Shown one piece after another: positions 11,232-23,071 of a stretch of 64,000 bases of DNA (position 1 is its first letter; each line of letters opens with the position of its first letter). The notes beneath the pieces are model-generated. The model did no database searches, was not told where the DNA came from, and saw only the letters and a program-made list of their open reading frames with translations. The translations under genes and the position numbers were made by a program. This DNA comes from Conoideocrella luteorostrata (lineage: Eukaryota; Ascomycota; Sordariomycetes; Hypocreales; Clavicipitaceae), in contig JASWJB010000024.1 of the NCBI GenBank assembly GCA_032433595.1, forward strand, positions 124,001 through 188,000, read 5' to 3'.

Positions 11232-12527
11232 GGCGGCGGTGGTCGCTGGAGGTTCAGTTGGCGATTGGGGATCTTTTTTCCTTCGTAGCGGAGGTGGTGC
11301 AACTGCGCAAAGGTATTTCGAAGAAAAAGCAGGGCTTTGCTTGGTGCGGGACTGTGATTGGCTGGACGGGATGCGCGGAATGGGCGGTCGGGGCTGGCAG
11401 TTAGGGTTTGTGGGTAGTGAGCCGAGTGAGGGATGACGGCACGTGATGCGAGCAGGGGATTTGGCTTCGAGGGAACTACTCCAACAGGCGGAATCCCGAA
11501 TTTTCTGGTAGGTATGGTCGTATGTAAGAGATTCTTTGGTCCATCAGATTATGAAAGCAATGCCGTTTCACAGGACCACAGCTTTGCCTAACTTTGAAAT
11601 AGCGCAATCGAAAGGCTATATGCGCCAGCACAATGGCTAGCTACGTGTTTCTGAACTCGCAATTCCGCTGCGTAGAAGGCCTTGCGTTGCGCTATTGGCT
11701 AAGAATTTGAAGCCTGCACCTACCTCTGTGGACTGTCGCGATGATGTAGTCCAGATGTTGTGGCAAGAGGTCCTTTCTTCTATTAGTTAACCTTACTTTT
11801 TATTAGTGAGCCTAGTTATGTTCTAGCTGCGCCGACGAAAACAAGTTGTTCTTATGAAAGAGTACTAAACGATTGTTAGGTTAAAATCTGTACAGGCGTA
11901 CATACAAGGCTTGTTGTAAGGATGGCATGGAACGTGGTCGAAAAGCTGACACTCAGGGTTCACTGCTCCCCTCAAAGTCCCTCATGTCCCTTGGTGTTTG
12001 TGTCTCTTCGTAGTCTTTATGACAATCAAAAGATCAACAGTAATTTGTGTAGAGCCCGGCCGATTGCCACAGGCTGTAACCAAAGGCTGCGAGAGAGACA
12101 TTGTAGATCTAAATAACGAATCGTTGGCGAATCAGTGGAAATGACTATGATGAGGACCTAAAAACACGCAGTATATGTCACATTTTGCCACAGGCAACGT
12201 GCCTCCTTATTGATAATCCTGCTGTACTTTCACATTGACTTCCCAGTCCTGACTCAAAGTAACAAAACATCCCATTCATGAATAGATCCATAATCAGTGA
12301 TAATAAAACACCTCGTACTATGCACAGGCAACGTAATTGATGTGAAAGCGATTAAAACAACGAACTCTGATATATGTCCTTCAGTCAAACACAACAGCAT
12401 TTCTGGCTGTTGGGACCTTCCAACCTAGCCTTGCAGTCCCACTAAGACCTATTCCTTTAAAACTCGCTATCATGCAACCCAATGTTATTTCACGAAGAAA
12501 GTTTGAGCATAAACAATAAAGTATAAA
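11232..12527. other. Intergenic, rpl18 promoter side
   Basis: The stretch next to 11231 must hold the rpl18 promoter and 5'UTR. Further right I see no gene, tRNA or repeat. Frames are short and lack family features. Confidence 0.55.
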
Positions 12528-12950
12528 TTACGCTTCGGGGATTGTTGCTGTGAGTTGATCTGCTCTGTGACAGCCTTCATACGGCATAGCTGACCCCTCG
12601 TAGCGTTGGTAAATGGTGAAACGACCCTTGTCGATAGGGCAGGTAAAGACTTGACCGTGATACGTGAACCGCAATCCTAGTGCATCGTAGATGCTTGTGA
12701 CTGGCAAGGTAGGACCGCTGAGAACGTCTGAGATGTCACCAGATACAATGAAACCCTGGCTATGCAACACGTACATAGCTTGGGAGCTACGAGATAGAGT
12801 GTCAGTATTCATTGAACCATGTATCGCGTTGTAACGATGATGTGTGCTCCAGCCGAGCAAGCGGCGTACTTACATGAAATTACGGCATCCGAAATACCTG
12901 TCTTGAAGATTGACGGAATCAAAGTGGGCCATATAAAAATGACAAAGCAT
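12528..12950 (-). CDS. Small hypothetical protein, uncertain gene model
   Basis: A minimal two-exon model (complement 12874-12950 and 12528-12786) gives 111 aa. Support: a perfect GTAAGT donor at 12873-12868, a TAG acceptor with an upstream CTGAC branch-like site, in-phase joining (RYFGCRNF to ISQAMYVLHS), and an exon 2 frame open for 87 codons. The same frame is open upstream of ATG 12950 for about 24 more codons to a stop, so a further 5' exon is possible. I recognise no domain. It starts 167 bp from, and divergent to, the phosphotransferase-like gene. It could be a decayed or spurious frame. Confidence 0.35.
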
Positions 12951-13117
12951 ATGGATGATATTACCGACGGGCCAGTTCTGTGCAATGGCCAACTCGCAGG
13001 TCGAAGCGTGATATAATCCTCAGAGAACCGGCTTGTGTCCACTACTCCACTCGCTCCTCTCATTGAGTCTCGGTTCGGCACTTCAACCCCTTCATTGCCT
13101 GACCAACGAGGATTTTC

Positions 13118-14336
13118 ATGTCTATCATGTCAGAACAGGTGTGCATGAACAAGGAATGGTATGGTTCGGCTGTCCCAGCACATATTACAACACCGCTTCC
13201 TACGCCAGCAGAGCTTATCCACCTTTGTAACAAAACTCACTCTTATGGCTACACTTCTAGCTTAGCTTACCCTCCAGATGCAAAATCTCCGACCTTCTGG
13301 ATCAAATATGGGCGCTCGGTTGTTTGGAACGAGCTGGCCTCAACGAAAATGGCGCATGATGGGTTGCGCAGTCTTGGCTCACCTGTCAAAGCCCCAGCGG
13401 TCTATTACGGCTGTCGAGTAGCTATCCGCCACAAAAATAATCCAACAAAAATGCCCGCGTTCCGAACATATTTAGTCATGGAATATATTCAAGGCAAAAC
13501 TGCTGATCAACTATTGCAAGATGCATCTAATGATGAAAAAGCAAAAGATTGCATATATGAACAGATAGCGTTTGCCTTGTCCGAGCTGCACCGTATTCCA
13601 GTACCAGAGGGTTCAAGGCCTGCCGCAGTCAATGGCGGAAGGATTCGCCACGAGCTCTTTGATGATAATGAAGCTCCGCTTCACTACCGTAACGTGACTG
13701 AATTGGAGGAGCACTTTAATATAGTGGGTTAAGCCATAAGGTCTCTGCTCTAAGCTATTGTATAATGCTAACCCTTTTGCCTGGTAGTTTCTTTCTATGA
13801 CTAAGGCTCGATGCCGCGTTGAGAATCTTGCCAAGGAACCAATGGTATTCTGTTACTCTGATGTCTGGCTGGGCAACTTTCTGATTGATAACGAGGGCTC
13901 TATTACTATGGTGGACTTTGAAGATGCTAGCATCTTACCATCTAGCTTTTCTAGGTTTATTCTTGTTGGAACTCGAGACAAGATCAATCGAGATATCAGG
14001 GATATGGTCGTGGTACCAACAACAAAGGGTATAGATAATACGTCTGCGTTGTTTGCCGTCGCGCGTCCAATGGTAATGGGTTGGGGCTCTTTTGCAAAAG
14101 CAGGTCAGAAGCTTCTCGGGTATTTTACACAGGATGAGCCAGACCAAGTACACAAAGTTGTGAGGGATGCACAAGGACAGCCTTTGATTCTGGCCATCGA
14201 ACCAGCCAGACCGCCACAGAATCCAGCATCCACGGAGCCGCTTCCACCGCCACCACCACAGCCTCGCTTGCCTCCCGGGGTGGCCGGATTTCCTCGACCT
14301 CTCCTATGGCCAGGAAAGGACCAGTCGGCACAGTAG
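13118..14336 (+). CDS. Aminoglycoside phosphotransferase/choline-kinase-like protein
   Basis: Protein-kinase-like small-molecule phosphotransferase fold of unknown substrate; such genes are numerous in filamentous fungi. Exons 13118-13723 and 13788-14336 (384 aa). I use donor GTGGGT at 13724, which joins FNI in phase to FLSMTKARCR; the overlapping GTTAAG would shift frame. N-lobe: FWIKYGRSVVWNE (about 66). Hinge: YLVMEYIQGKTADQLL (about 125). Interdomain helix: ALSELHRIPVP. Catalytic loop: CYSDVWLGNFLID, with D227 and N232. Metal-binding motif: VDFEDA, with D245. The loop has Tyr where the family usually has His (HxDxxxxN). The last 45 residues are Pro-rich. The exact role cannot be told from sequence. 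Confidence 0.75.
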
Positions 14337-16597
14337 GACGCTGCATTGAGCTGCCCCAAATGATGTCCGTTCTAGTGCACGTGCTGGATTTGGTACGTGG
14401 ATTGTCAAGTACGCAGAGATTGTAGTTAGTCGATACCCTAAATGCTATAAAATGCCATATGTATACATGCAAATGCAGCAAAGTGGTAAGCTAATAGATC
14501 AGCGCCTGACGTCCCTCTCCCAGGCTTGCAATTTACCCCAACAACCTAACATGGGTTGCCACTTCTGGGGGTAGCTTCACGCCTCAATATTTAGAGAAAC
14601 CACAACGCCAGCGAAATAGTCGACGGGACCTCGAGCTTCTACGGCGTGTAATGGTACATGCCTGAGCAAAAAGATATGACTTTACAAATACCACTAAAGA
14701 GTGCCTAATCAGCACCACGGAAGTTGTTCAACCAATTAGTGTTGCGGGTTACTCTCAATCTCCACTCTGTAAGGCGGGAACTGACAATTCTGACAATTCT
14801 ACCCCCCCTACCATCTTCATCTGCTCAGTAACTAAATATAGGTAGCCTAGTAGTTGATGCACCAACGAGGCGTGATATTTAATGTTTCCATGAAGTCCCC
14901 TGCCATCAAGAAACTTTGAGGCGCGCTCCAATGGGACGCGGATCTGCACGACTTCACGGCGTATACGAAACAAAACATCTGCGACAACACTCTGAATGAT
15001 GCGCAACTAGCATCGCGATGTTCATTGGACAACAAACGGTGCATCGACGCCCCATTATGTCCTACGAGTTTGGTATGGAGGCTACCTTTTATTCGCCATA
15101 ATTGGTCATGCCTGTCAATTGCAGGTTAGGGCCTATGCATTTTGTCAGGAAGAAAAGAACACACCAAACGCCCAGGGGACCTGGTGGTATTGTTTGGTAT
15201 CAGTTGATCAAATGGTTCGTGTATTTAGGTTGTCTTTATCGCGTGGTGCAGATCAACTGTGTAAGTGCGGACAGGTTCGTAGGCCAAGGCCGCAAATCAG
15301 AATTGTAAGGCGTCGGTTTGCTTCTCCATTGAACTTGTAGTCTTGTTCTATTGTATTTGATCAAATGGTTCATGTACTCAAATAGTCAGTATCAAGTAAT
15401 AACAGGCTTTCAAAGGCAAAGTCAAGATCTCAAAGTGTTAATTTGGTTCACGAAGAAGGCACGATTTCTTTTCATTCTGAGGGAAGCTACGTTAACTATA
15501 AATACACTGTTCAAGGCTGACTAAAATCATCCTTGTGAAATTTCCGGAAACCCCTTCCCCACGCAGCTACCCTAGGGGTGCTCAAATTCACGCACAAAGC
15601 ATGAAATGGAGGCGAGAGTGTCATTAACTACGGAGTACGGAGCAATGTCATGAGAAATATAAGTAGTTACAAATGCTCCGCAAAAGAGCTAGTTCTTTTT
15701 GTGTGACAACTAACTATCAAGAAAATCAATGCACCGGTATCGGCGCACTTTTCGCAACGTACATAGTGCCAACCAACCGTCCGAGAGGGCAGCCCGCCAT
15801 TAGTCCTACCAAACCAAACGTTGATTGCTTATCCTCACAAAACGGAGGCCCCGGCCTCCAATTCCAGCGGCACACAACTCCAAAACTTGATGCCAAACAA
15901 CACAAATGTAGATCTTGACGGGGTACGTACCTGGCGCAAGGGGGCGCATTCGCATCCGGATGAAGATGGCTGTGGGTCCTTGACATGTACTCCGTAGTGG
16001 GTTACTATTCCCTACGTTGGTTCGTCTCCGGATGGAAATTTGAAACTTAAAAATTACTACGGAGTGTCCGTAAAGTCATTTTCAACGAGTCTACGGAGTA
16101 TAGTTACCAACCGAGAAGCATTTGGTTACTACAGCACAAATTTTTGCTTACCATGCAGTAAACTGCAATTAAGTACATAGCGCATCTATCACTGCGAACT
16201 GGCTGGCCATCCATATGCATGTGAGCTTGTCGCTCGTCTATTTTGGTTACCAACTTCTATTCTCGCCTACAACCAGATGTAATCCAGTTCTCTCACAACT
16301 TAACCCCTAAGTAGCCTCCCTCAGTCTAGATATCTGATTCTTCTGTTTCTTATCCTTCTCCACCAACTCGGTCTTTTCTTTTCTAGCAATAACCAACCGC
16401 CCAGTTAAAAAAAGTCCTGGCTCAACAGATGTTTGGTAAAGAAAGAGTCGTATACTTGATAAAATGAAAAAAAGGTTGGCAAAACCAGTGACAAGTTTCC
16501 TGGCAGACGAAAAAATGAAAATTATATAATGAGCCCGCACCATGTGAATGCATTCCCACCCCGCTTCGTTATCCTAAAGTATAATTTATACAATGTA
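14337..16597. other. Gene-free 2.3-kb intergenic region with dispersed 9-bp motifs
   Basis: No supported gene or RNA. It contains three exact copies of the TACGGAGTA/TACTCCGTA motif (15629-15637, 15988-15996 and 16092-16100) and a near match around 16058. Confidence 0.55.
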
Positions 16598-17884
16598 TTA
16601 CAGGGCCTGTTGGCTCACTTCTGGTTTTACGCTGACCAAGAAGTCGCGAGTCATTTCGAAACTCAACCAGCTGGACGCCATGCTGGGAGCAACCTTGAGG
16701 AGATTGGGGACAATACCCTTGTATAGACCTCGGACACCTTCTTGGCCGACGATCACTCGAATTGCGTCTATAACACCTTTGTATTGGTATCCCATGCCAG
16801 ACATGGTGTTTATTTGGAAACGTCGTCGAAGCACGTCACTGGTAAAGTTAGTTTGCTATACTGGGGGGATGCAATCCATTATTTCGGCTTACAAAGGGTA
16901 AGTGAAAGTTTGCGCAACAGCGCCAGAGATGGCACCGGCCAGCAACTTTCGCGCGGCACCAGGGTTTTGTTCGCCATCATACGTAAGGTATTTTCGGACA
17001 GACTCGTACACCATGAAGTTAAGGCCGACCTGTCCAAGAATAGTGATCAGCCTATACTCACAACTAGAATAATCGACGCAGAAGTCTTTGCGGCAACTTA
17101 CGTAAGGTGCAACACCAGCAACAGTCGGGATAATGCCACGATACAACGCCGCCATGCCACCCTCAGTTTTATACATTTGAGTCATGGTAGCCCACATTCC
17201 TGGCATCTTTCGTGGTTTTTGTCCCAACTCGGAAAAACTGGCGGTTTGGATGGAAAGTCTTGTTCGAACGATGTCGAGGGGGTATGTGAAGAAAACAGAG
17301 GTAATTCCTGCGATACCACCGCACACCAGTCGGGTGAGCGGTGCTAGATCTTGTCCGGGATATGACTCAAAGATGTTCTAAGTTGAAACATGTCAGCGAT
17401 TCGCTCTGCACATTTATACAATCAACCCTATCACTCGAAGTCCCACCAGGCTGTTTTACACGGGACGATCACTTACTCGTTTATAAAAATTATAACTGCT
17501 AAACTGCACAGCAGAGTAAGGCACAATTCGGACGCAGTTGGTTCCATTTCCACGCATGAACCCCCTCCAGCCCTCTTCTTTCCACATCTTCCCTAATGCC
17601 TGGCCAACAGACAGCTTGTACGCATCCCGCCCTGCACTCTGTACCTGCAGCAAAATTTTTAACCGCTCCAGAGGCGAGACAACTGTCCTAGAAACAGCGC
17701 CGGCAACACCACCGCCGCAAAAAGCAGCCATGACCGGTTGTGAAATCCATTCACGAAGCTCGACGAATCGCTCTGGGGCTACAGCCGGCGGTGTTCGTGC
17801 ACTCCTAGGCTCGGGAGATTGCATCTGGGCGTTTGGAGGAGCCGCTGGTGTTGATTGCAGCTGAGTTCCTTTCATCGCAGACAT
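16598..17884 (-). CDS. Mitochondrial carrier (SLC25), YPR011c-like
   Basis: Inner-membrane solute carrier. Exons (complement): 17477-17884, 17102-17377, 16893-17029 and 16598-16838, joined to 353 aa. It has three carrier repeats with their signatures: [10 protein letters not shown] (first), PLDIVRTRL (second) and PFDVLRRRF (third). The third is created across the last intron, where CCTTT joins TGAC. The final block ends [10 protein letters not shown] then MASSWLSFE. In yeast the closest protein I recall is YPR011c, reported to carry adenosine 5'-phosphosulfate and PAPS. That substrate is inferred, not shown here. The roughly 50 N-terminal residues are Pro/Ala-rich and outside the carrier fold. 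Confidence 0.9.
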
Positions 17885-19808
17885 GACTTACGTTTTGTAT
17901 GACCGTACAAAACGAGGAGTTCCCTTGTTGAAATGCAAATGGCGGCCGCAGTCTTGCAAAACCCCAATTGCGTTTCACGAACCCTTCCCCAGATCACTCA
18001 GCCGAAATCTAAGTATCGCCCGATGAGCTAGCATCTATTGCGATAGAAGAGGATCTGGGAGTGTTGAGCCGAAGGTGGTCGTCGCAACAAGACCCAGGGG
18101 GGTCACGTTTCGGGAGGCGCTAAGTTGAAGGCGCCAACAACTGATGATCAAGAATGACAGACAAGGAGGAAATGCGAAGCAAACGACGCGCTATGAGATA
18201 GAGGCAGAGGTTGTCGGCAACATGCTCAAGAGCGTCGAATTGTGCGTGGATTGCGTTTGGCGGTAGAGTGGAGAGTGCCAGAAATGAGGTTTTCCTATGG
18301 GGGCCGGACGGCGGGTATCGTCGAGTTCGTTGGTGTGAAGGCTTCGTTCGGTGGGCTAAAGTGGGTAACAAATGTTGTTTCCCGCGGGGAAATACGGCGT
18401 TTCTGCCCTCTGATGATGTTGATGTTGGTGAGATAGGATAGTTGAATACCAAGGTCTAGTCGGATTCCCTCGTAAAAGAGTCAAGCTGTCTGGAAGTCGG
18501 CGCAAAGATAGAGACGCAGTTTGGAGAGGATTGAGAGGGAAGAAGAGTTGGAGTGCGTCAAGAGATCCGAGGGAGTGTCAGATCAGCGGAAAAGATTGGC
18601 CGCCGGATGAGCACTGAGGCTTGGCGACTGACCTTGACCATGCAGCATCCGGGTGACACTTGGACGGTGTCGGGCTATCCTGAATTGCCCCTGGGAAAGG
18701 ACGGCCAGCCACTAAAACGCCCTGGAGCCTCAAAGAGAAGCACCAGTTGACAGCTAGCTCCGCCACATTGCACGAGGCCGCTGACTGGGTCCGCTTTTAT
18801 CTCTGGCGGATGCTTGGCTTGGGGCCATGCAAAGGCTATCATCGGGATCCGTGACCCGTCAGGCCTGGATCTCCCGACCTACGGGAACAGACACATCGGA
18901 GCGCAGACCGTTACTGGTTTGAGTACTGCATCAAAATCACTGGTTGCTACAATTCCGCAATCGCGCTAAGATCTTCGATGCGTCGTAAATCTGGGGACGA
19001 AAGGAGTAACCGTCGGTCCAGCTGCTGGCGAGCCCATTGACCCCAATATGCAGCAGAATCAAGAGTCGTGAATCCCCTGTATCACTCTGCAGCAAACACA
19101 TGCCTCTTTGCCAAGCCGAGAAGGCATTTCCATAACCGTCAAGTTTTTCTTTTTAGCGCCAAGTACAAATGACACACACTGGACGAACAGCCTGGTACAG
19201 CTGTTTCAGTTGCGACGATAGACTGATGAGACATCATTCCAACCTTACCTGCGTGCTTATTCCTGGAGTCCATTGATGCATACGTAGCATGGAGGGTATA
19301 TATTGTCTGCGGCGGGAGGTTTACGAGAACTCAGAGCACATAAATTGCCCAGGATCTAGTAAATATCACATTGAACTAGATCTCCTTGAGGTTGCTTCTT
19401 CCTTGAGACATCAGTATCACAATTTCGCGGTTGCGTTGACGTGGATGTCCCGAGCGTGAAACGATATTTATTTCTAAAGGCAAAATTACGAACCTATCCG
19501 TACAAACCATTTTTTCAACCACGTAAGATGCGCCTACACACACTGGCTTTATGCCACACCGTGGTAACCATAATATACCTTAAGGGCAGCATTATCAAAA
19601 TGCCATTGCATCGACAAGCTTCTACGTCGCCGTGATTCCGTCTCGACCAAACGGTTGGAAACTAGACAGTATAGAAATATGAGTGAAATGATGTAATAAG
19701 AGTCAATCTTTTTGACATCAGCGCTGGGACAGTCAGGCGCCAGGAGGCTATCAAGACCCATGGGTCATAAGGCCCGGTCGCATGATTGGGCTAATTTGAA
19801 TAAATCGT
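17885..19808. other. Gene-free 1.9-kb region between carrier promoter and SR gene 3' end
   Basis: Upstream flank of the carrier gene and 3' flank of the SR-protein gene. No supported gene, RNA or strong repeat. Confidence 0.55.
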
Positions 19809-21192
19809 TTACTCAGCGATATCCAGATCTTCATCACGAGCGACAGGAGGAGGGCTGTCATCGCCTGCAGATAGCGTTAGCTTATGAGGCAAGAGAGGTA
19901 TTCACGACCTTGAGTTTACTTACCCTTGCGATCGTCGCCGTTGGTTCCATTTTCTCTGCGATCACGATCGTCACGGTCGTCCTTGGCATCACGATCACGA
20001 TCCCTACTTTCATGTTAGCCTTTCCGAACTCTTTCTCTATCCTACGGCTAGCACCTACCGCGTATCAGGACTACGAGAGCGGTCGCGGTCCCTACGGCTG
20101 TCGCGGTCGTAGTCACGATCCCGGTCCCGGCGATCCTCTTTACGAGGAGAGTAGTCTCGGGCGCTCCGTCGAGGAGACGGTGATCGGCCACGACGAGGAG
20201 AGCGACGGCCACTGTCACGGCCACTGTCACGGCCACTGTCGCGGCCACTGTCGCGGCCACCATCACGGCCGCCATCACGACCGCCATCACGAGCACCCTC
20301 ACGACCACCTTCGCTGCCACCACCGCGACGATCACGGTCGCGACCGGACTCAAACCTCCAAGAGGCGGATGGAGGAGTTCTGGCCCACTGAGAACGAGTT
20401 AATGGATATGAATATTTTATTATAGATACCAACAACGTCAAGACGACATACCTCAATCTTCAAGATATCATCACGGCCGATCCGCTTGTTATGCATCTCA
20501 TAGTAAGCATCATCAGCATCTCTTCTATCCTCGTACTCAACGAAAGCAAATCTTGTAGCAAATCTTTGTTAGCATAATGATTCACTTGCGCGCTCGGAAA
20601 GGAGGTCTTACAGCCGACTCGAAGAGGATCGTGGCGCTGGAATATCGCAACGAACAAGACGTCCATAGCTAAGGCAAAACAGTGTCAGTACAACAGTCAG
20701 TAGAACAACATACGTAAGAATGGTTCCAATGGTCAAGAATAGCAAGATTTGGGTCCTCGTGACCTGTTATGACAAGACGCATCATTACTTGCACGCGCGG
20801 AGGTGCAAGCTCAGATCGACCTGAAAGAAGAACGCTTCTCGAGGAGTGCTAGCTAATCGACGACCGGCGTGGCAAGAGGTAGGAGGAGGAAGTGGGGAGG
20901 GAGGATCTTGGGGCGGGCGGGCGATGGCGACGAGTACGGAGGCACGACGACGACGACGGGGGCTGATCTAATGGCACCGAGCCTGGACTATGGGGCAGGA
21001 TGCCGTGATGATCTATCTCGTCGGCGAGACGTGACGGGGGTGCGTTGGGCGGAAGGCGAGGTGCGGAAGACGATAACGAAGGCGAAGAGCGTGAGCGTGG
21101 TTGACATACCGTTCGAACTCGTAGGCGAGATCGCGAGCGCGGGTGCCGTGGCTGAAGCCGGTAACGTAGAGTGTTTGGCCGCCGCGAGACAT
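19809..21192 (-). CDS. SR-family splicing factor with one RRM and an RS/RGG-rich tail (Srp1-like)
   Basis: Nuclear pre-mRNA splicing regulator. Six exons (complement): 21110-21192, 20612-20668, 20452-20551, 20059-20387, 19924-20003 and 19809-19864 (234 aa). The RRM occupies about residues 1-80, with RNP2 LYVTGF and RNP1 LFAFVEYED, and ends KIEWARTPPSASW. The tail is G-R-D-S repeats, then SPRRGRSPSPRRS and RD/RS dipeptides, ending SPPPVARDEDLDIAE. All five introns join in phase, and each has a GTRNGT-like donor. Intron 1 (20669-21109, 441 nt) is much longer than the others. Self-regulation through alternative splicing is known in SR genes but only a possibility here. It resembles fission-yeast Srp1 and its filamentous-fungal counterparts. 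Confidence 0.88.
20206..20300 (-). repeat. 12-bp coding tandem repeat (Gly-Arg-Asp-Ser/Gly)
   Basis: Tandem copies of a unit read on the minus strand as GGCCGTGACAGT and variants, inside the tail of the SR protein. It encodes G-R-D-S followed by G-R-D-G units. Such arrays are prone to length change. Confidence 0.75.
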
Positions 21193-23071
21193 GATTGATT
21201 GGCGTTGGTGTTGATTGGAACGGGTTTTGAAGAGGGTTGTGTACACGTAGCGACAAAATCACAGAGCCTATGAAACGGACCTGCGAGCTGCGACGATGGA
21301 AGCAGAGGAATTGGCGATGATACAGCTGCTGGTAAGGCCTGGCTGTTTGAAATGATTCAAGCCGTCGTTGGTGGAGTTGAGAAGCGTCTGTATAGGCTGC
21401 ATACTCTGGCACGTAAAGTTTTCCTGCTGACATAATGACAAAAAGAGTGGAGACATCTACGGAGTACCGAGTACGTGACCCGAAACCTTGGAGAGCGTAG
21501 CCCCGTTATTGTTTCTGGGCAAGTGGATGCTGATTGATGTCATAGCAATTTTTGAAAATCCTTTGCATTTTACCCGGCAACGATATTTGGTACAGCTGTC
21601 GTATAATACTATATGAAAATCAATTCTTTTAATCGAATCTCCGATGCCAGTTGCTCTAATAACTATTGGAAGAGCCTGAGATCGGGGGTTAAGACTGAGT
21701 ACTGGCGAAAACTATCTGCCGCAAAGCAGTCGCCTGTCTACTCCGTACGGAGTATTCATCTGTGCTATCACACAGAAGGTAACTATGCAAAATGCCAATA
21801 GGGACATGAACGCTCTTCCGACACGCGACTCTATTGATGCCCGACCAGCTCAAAACTCCGCGAAATGGTGTTCGTCTGGATGCTCTTATATATCTGTGGT
21901 CCATGCTGTCTGCAAATTGTGGCAGTGATAAGACATTCCTGTGGCAGTGGGCTCGATGATGAACGGGCACTTCTTAGGTGCAGCGTATACGGCGTGCCTA
22001 CCAACGTTGGATAAAATAATGATCAATTTTTATTTCACTCTTCTTAATCCCCTGGAGAAATAGACTGCAATTTCACACAGATACGCATACACGAAGTTTA
22101 TAACGCCTCGCCTGTTTAGCTCTTACCCAACGTTCGTCATCAGCGACTTCATCGTACCTCTTGAATAGTGGGATAAAGCCCTCGAAACAACAGCGAAGGA
22201 CCCAATATATCGAGGGACATTCTTGACCATTGCATTGCTGTTTGCAGGAGGCACATGGAAACCTCGGAGAACTAAGATGTTTAGGTTCTCAATTGTGGGA
22301 GCGAGGAGAAAAGAACTGGGGACGGACTCTAGGCTCGGCCATCGGGCTCGGGATGGGAGCCGATCCGCATGACGCTGTAACCATTGTAAAGCTGCCACTT
22401 TATTCTAATCGTATTCGTTATCCTACGTTCACGGCATCTTCGGATTTCTATTATGGAACTCCTGCCCGGGCAGCGCTGAATAATAAAAGACTCCGTTCCC
22501 GAGTGACATCACAACTGTGCAAGCAATGGCAAGGTCATGAGACGTTATTCTGACCGTTAGACCCATTCTTTCCGGCCAGAAGCTCAAGTCCGCACAGTTA
22601 GCTGGTAATTTAAAAGGTATAAACATTGCCATCGTCCGTTGCCATTAAGGCCATGATTTGAAGGGAGTTGTCAACGCTTTAAGTCGCAAAGGCCTCTTTT
22701 CCTGCCAAGAAACCTCTGAAAATTCGAACCTGTCAATCAACACAAAGTATTTCCGCCTCTTCCGCATTCCAAGAGTCCCCCAGCGTCATAAAAGACATGG
22801 TATAAGCCAACTCTACCCCACAGTACAAATCGAGTCGATCGAATCGGGTGCCTCGCCTAAACAATTGCAATACAATCGAACTTATTATTTTAAGCAGTAG
22901 CTCCCGGCGCTCGTCACCAGTCTCCCTAAGAGTCTGTCTTCATGCATTAGACTTATCTAGCGGCAAACCGATCACACAGCCGCCTGCAGTCTATTTCTCA
23001 TCATCTTTACAATCTTCCCTTTGTTTGACAAGAAATACAGTGCCCATTCTGGGGAGCTGTAACTTGTCGTT
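21193..23071. other. Gene-free 1.9-kb region between divergent SR and sterol acyltransferase genes
   Basis: Shared upstream region of two divergent genes. No supported reading frame. It contains exact 9-bp motifs at 21458-21466 and in the palindrome at 21739-21754. Confidence 0.55.
21739..21754. repeat. Perfect 16-bp palindrome TACTCCGTACGGAGTA
   Basis: Two inverted copies of the dispersed 9-bp motif overlap by two bases to make a sequence identical to its own reverse complement. It lies between two divergent genes. Confidence 0.9.

Noticed and set aside
15726..15986. 86-codon minus-strand frame in the 14.3-16.6 kb gap
   Set aside because: No motif and no splice continuation; the surrounding sequence carries the dispersed motifs typical of intergenic DNA here.
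19712..20425. 237-codon open frame on the plus strand, His/Gly/Arg-rich
   Set aside because: Antisense to the SR-protein tail. The length comes from the repetitive GRDS/RS coding sequence on the other strand, and the Srp1-like model with six in-phase exons explains the region.
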